From JANNHK01 sp034408875 (GTDB taxonomy: Bacteria > Actinomycetota > Acidimicrobiia > IMCC26256 > PALSA-610): 6,932 bases of DNA. The notes below the pieces were generated by a model. The model was not told the DNA's origin. It was given only the letters and a program-made list of their open reading frames with translations, and did not search any database. The stretch is taken from assembly GCA_034408875.1 (NCBI GenBank), contig JAWXCJ010000218.1, positions 1-6,932 on the forward strand, written 5' to 3'. Below are positions 4,794 to 6,932 of this stretch, in pieces (position 1 is the first letter of the stretch; each line of letters starts with the position of its first letter). Both the position numbers and the translations under genes were made by a program.

Positions 4794-6932
4794 ATGGGTC
4801 AGCGGGGTCGCGCGCGGGCGCGCCGGAGATGCGAGAGGAAGGTGCTGGCGGCGACGGCCGCCCTCGGCCTCGTCGCGCTCGCGCTCCCGGTCCTCCCCGC
4901 GGCAACGCTCGAGCGGCTCGCGACCCTGCTCGTCGGCCGCGCCCAGGCGTTCGTGCTGGTCGCGCTCGCGGTCGGCGTCGCCGTCACGGCGGCAGTGTGG
5001 GAGCGGACGCGGTTGCGGCGGAGCGTCGGGATCGTCGCCGTCGGGGTGTGCCTCGTCGGCGGTGCGCTCACCGGCGCGTTCGCGTCGTTCACCGCGACCA
5101 CGTCGTCCGCGTATCCGGTCAACGTCGTGGTGCCGTCGAGTAACACGCCGAACTTCACGGGCGGCTACGACGACATCAGCGTCGCGCTCGGTACCGCAGT
5201 GACGCCGCAGACGCCGACCGTTGCCGACGGCGATCCGCCGCTCGTCTACAGCGCGAACCCGGCGCTGCTCGGTGGGTTGTCGCTCAACCCGAGCACGGGT
5301 GAGATCACCGGCACCGCGGGCGGCGTCGTCGACCGTGTCATCGCCGGTACCGACCGCACCTGCGTGCTGACGGTCACGGGCGTCGTCAAGTGCTTCGGGT
5401 TGAACAGCAGCGGCCAACTCGGGCTCGGTGACATGGACGACCGCGGCGACGGCGCGGGCGAGATGGGCGCCAGCTTGCCCGCGGTCTCGCTCGGCACCGG
5501 ACGCACCGCGGTGCAGATCTCGACCGTCGCCCACCACACGTGCGCGGTGCTCGACAACGCCACGGTGAAGTGCTGGGGCATTAACCAGTCGGGCGGGCTC
5601 GGCCTCGGCGACACGAACGACCGCGGCGACGGCGGAGGCGAGATGGGTGACAGCTTGCCCGCAGTTTCGCTCGGCACCGGTCGCACCGCGACGGCGGTCT
5701 CGGCGGGCGCTCTGCACACCTGCGCGCTCCTCGACAACGCGACCGTGAAGTGCTGGGGCGAGAACGAGCACGGCCAGCTCGGCCTGGGCGACACCGCCGA
5801 CCGCGGTGACGCGGGCGGGGAGATGGGTGACAGCCTGCCTGCCGTCTCGCTGGGAACCGGGCGCACCGCCGTCGCGATCCAGGCCGGGGGCGAGCACACC
5901 TGCGCGCTGCTCGACAACGCGACGGTGAAGTGCTGGGGGTACAACAACTTCGGCCAACTCGGCCAAGGTGACACCGCCGACCGCGGCGACGCGGGCGGCG
6001 AAATGGGGGACTCCCTTGGCGCGGTGTCGTTGGGAACGGGGCGCAGCGCGGTCGCGATCTCGGGTAGCGGGTGGCACGTTTGCGCGGTCCTCGACAATGC
6101 AACGCTCAAGTGCTGGGGGTACAACGACTTCGGCCAGCTCGGGTTGGGTGACATCGACGATCGCGGCGACGCGGGCGGCGAGATGGGCGACTCGCTCGCC
6201 GCGGTGTCGTTGGGGACCGGCCGCACCGCGGTCGCAGTCTCGACCCACGCTTTCCACACCTGCGCCGTGCTCGACAACGCGACCGTGAAGTGTTGGGGCT
6301 TCAACAGCCAGGGCCAGCTCGGCCTCGGCGACATCGACGATCGCGGCGACGCGGGCGGCGAGATGGGCGATGCGCTCTCCGCCGTATCGCTCGGAACGGG
6401 GCGGACCGCCCTGTCGGTCGTTGCCGGCGTGTCCCACACCTGCGCCGTGCTCGACAACCGTGCCGTGAAGTGTTGGGGCGTGCACCAAAGTGGCAGCCTC
6501 GGCCTGGGCGTGAGCAACGGTCGCGGGGAGTCGGCGAACGAGATGGGCGACTTCCTGCCGAGCCCCGCGCTCGGCACCTTCACGCGCACGACGACGGTCA
6601 CGGTGACCGACGCGGATCTCGAGACCGACACCGACGCGCTCGACGTCACGATCGTCAGCGGTGCCGGTTCGATCTCGGTCCCGACCTTCACCGCCGGGTA
6701 CAGCGCCATCAACGCGTACGTGGCCGAGACGATCACCCCGCAGACGCCGACCGTTACGGGCGGCGCCGTCCCCCTCGTCTACTCGGTGAACCCCGCGTTG
6801 CTCGGTGGTCTGGCGTTGAACTCGAGCACCGGGCAGGTGTCGGGTACGGCCGGCGGCACGGTCGCGCAGGTGGCGGCGGGCGGCAACTTCGGCTGTGCGC
6901 GCTTCCAGGACGGCTCGGTGAAGTGCTGGGGC
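4794..6932 (+). CDS. Membrane-anchored Ig-like/RCC1-repeat surface protein, 3'-truncated by window edge
   Basis: The frame is open from the in-frame TGA at 4674 to the right edge, and ATG 4794 gives 713 residues with no stop. Residues 2-16 are strongly basic. Hydrophobic segments lie at about 17-36, 50-69 and 77-99, with the basic loop ERTRLRR between the second and third. The positive-inside rule then puts the N-terminus inside and everything after residue 100 outside. Residues 119-177 look like a putative Ig domain of the He_PIG type, with L-V-Y-S and GGLSLNPSTGEITGTAGG. Residues 190-603 hold seven 60-residue RCC1-type repeats with motifs HTCA-x-LDN-x-x-VKCWG and GQLGLGD. After a linker (T-V-T-V-T-D-A-D near 600) a second Ig-like domain starts at 630, and a new RCC1 repeat follows at the edge. 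RCC1 repeats usually build seven-bladed propellers used for binding. The start is uncertain: AAGG abuts ATG 4794, and GTG 4842 follows AGAGGAAG directly. I prefer the ATG because it supplies the basic N-terminus. Target and role are unknown. Confidence 0.88.
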   Translation, partial: MGQRGRARARRRCERKVLAATAALGLVALALPVLPAATLERLATLLVGRAQAFVLVALAVGVAVTAAVWERTRLRRSVGIVAVGVCLVGGALTGAFASFTATTSSAYPVNVVVPSSNTPNFTGGYDDISVALGTAVTPQTPTVADGDPPLVYSANPALLGGLSLNPSTGEITGTAGGVVDRVIAGTDRTCVLTVTGVVKCFGLNSSGQLGLGDMDDRGDGAGEMGASLPAVSLGTGRTAVQISTVAHHTCAVLDNATVKCWGINQSGGLGLGDTNDRGDGGGEMGDSLPAVSLGTGRTATAVSAGALHTCALLDNATVKCWGENEHGQLGLGDTADRGDAGGEMGDSLPAVSLGTGRTAVAIQAGGEHTCALLDNATVKCWGYNNFGQLGQGDTADRGDAGGEMGDSLGAVSLGTGRSAVAISGSGWHVCAVLDNATLKCWGYNDFGQLGLGDIDDRGDAGGEMGDSLAAVSLGTGRTAVAVSTHAFHTCAVLDNATVKCWGFNSQGQLGLGDIDDRGDAGGEMGDALSAVSLGTGRTALSVVAGVSHTCAVLDNRAVKCWGVHQSGSLGLGVSNGRGESANEMGDFLPSPALGTFTRTTTVTVTDADLETDTDALDVTIVSGAGSISVPTFTAGYSAINAYVAETITPQTPTVTGGAVPLVYSVNPALLGGLALNSSTGQVSGTAGGTVAQVAAGGNFGCARFQDGSVKCWG
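5148..5399 (+). repeat. Module copy 1: Ig-like domain plus first RCC1 strand
   Basis: This stretch encodes PNFTGGY, then TPQTPTV, PLVYSANPALLGGLSLN, STGEITGTAGG, and ends at VVKCFG. It aligns without any gap to 6681-6932 at an offset of 1533 bases (511 codons). An 18-base exact match (CCGCAGACGCCGACCGTT at 5205-5222 and 6738-6755) sits in the middle. The two copies show that the protein is built from a repeated Ig-plus-RCC1 super-module. Confidence 0.85.
5361..6620 (+). repeat. Seven coding RCC1 repeats of exactly 180 bases
   Basis: Units begin at the first conserved Cys codon at 5361, 5541, 5721, 5901, 6081, 6261 and 6441, each exactly 180 bases apart. The second Cys codon (K-C-W/F-G) follows at 5391, 5571, 5751, 5931, 6111, 6291 and 6471. 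Each unit encodes a Cys strand, GQLGLGD (GGLGLGD, GQLGQGD or GSLGLGV in some units), an acidic DRGD-x-GGEMGD loop, and AVSLGTGR-(T/S)-A. The first unit (CVLTVTGVVKCFG) and the last (GVSNGRGESANEMGD, then ALGTFTRTTTV) are degenerate and mark the ends of the array. Seven repeats equal the usual blade number of an RCC1 propeller, so one complete propeller is likely encoded here. Confidence 0.9.
6681..6932 (+). repeat. Module copy 2 (start), cut by window edge
   Basis: This stretch encodes PTFTAGY, TPQTPTV, PLVYSVNPALLGGLALN, STGQVSGTAGG and, at the very edge, FGCARFQDGSVKCWG, the first Cys pair of a new RCC1 array. Every landmark lies exactly 1533 bases after its counterpart in the first copy. 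The gene therefore very probably continues into a second RCC1 propeller beyond the window. Confidence 0.85.

Noticed and set aside
4702..5202. Plus-strand frame starting ATG 4702, just before the RCC1 gene
   Set aside because: After the first codons it becomes an Arg/Ser-rich out-of-frame reading of the membrane-helix region. The overlapping frame from ATG 4794 encodes coherent hydrophobic helices.
5442..6350. Six R-G-D tripeptides (codons at 5442, 5622, 5802, 5982, 6162, 6342) as integrin-binding sites
   Set aside because: They lie in a conserved acidic loop that recurs as a structural feature in RCC1-like proteins. Nothing else suggests a host with integrins.
4785..6488. A 567-codon open frame on the minus strand opposite the RCC1 repeats
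   Set aside because: Its translation simply mirrors the 180-base repeats, is rich in Arg, Ala and His-Gly-Val runs, and matches no fold. The plus-strand frame shows clear RCC1, Ig-like and membrane segments.
5361..6620. Regular repeats as a CRISPR array or noncoding tandem repeat
   Set aside because: The unit length is 180 bases, the frame is preserved throughout, and the variation follows codons. This is a protein repeat.
5246..6736. A 496-codon open frame on the minus strand with Pro/Ser-rich repeats
   Set aside because: It is another antisense shadow of the same repeats. Its repeated SPISPPASPRS pattern comes from the reverse complement of the conserved acidic and Gly codons.

Overview
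The window is G+C-rich (roughly two thirds by eye), with strong G/C preference at third codon positions, and every supported gene lies on the + strand. A SipW-type signal peptide, several very large extracytoplasmic beta-propeller proteins and actinobacterial-style base composition together suggest a high-G+C Gram-positive bacterium, perhaps an uncultured or environmental actinobacterium such as an acidimicrobial lineage. The phylum is an inference. No rRNA, tRNA, mobile element or CRISPR array is visible.

There are three genes. (1) Bases 1-3939 are the 3' part of a giant gene cut by the left window edge. Its 1312 visible residues consist almost entirely of NHL beta-propeller repeats; I count 22 blades. 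It has no C-terminal anchor. (2) Bases 4013-4633 encode a 206-residue secreted protein with a SipW-type signal sequence and a TasA/camelysin-like beta domain. (3) Bases 4794-6932 are the 5' part of a third gene with no stop before the right edge (713 codons visible). It encodes three N-terminal membrane helices, a putative Ig-like (He_PIG-like) domain, seven RCC1-type repeats of exactly 60 residues, a short linker, and then the start of a second copy of the same Ig-plus-RCC1 module exactly 511 codons downstream. The gene 1 to gene 2 gap is 73 bases. The gene 2 to gene 3 gap is 160 bases and holds several inverted repeats.

The genes read as a cell-surface locus: a long chain of NHL propellers, a small possible fibre-type subunit, and a membrane-anchored display of Ig and RCC1 propeller modules. 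In both large proteins the cysteines fall in regularly placed local pairs, which fits disulfides formed outside the cytoplasm. A role in surface attachment, matrix formation or ligand recognition is plausible but rests on context; no enzyme active site is visible. The points most worth a second look are the no-indel module duplication in gene 3, the variable loops on its near-invariant RCC1 scaffold, and the placement of a TasA-like protein between two propeller giants.
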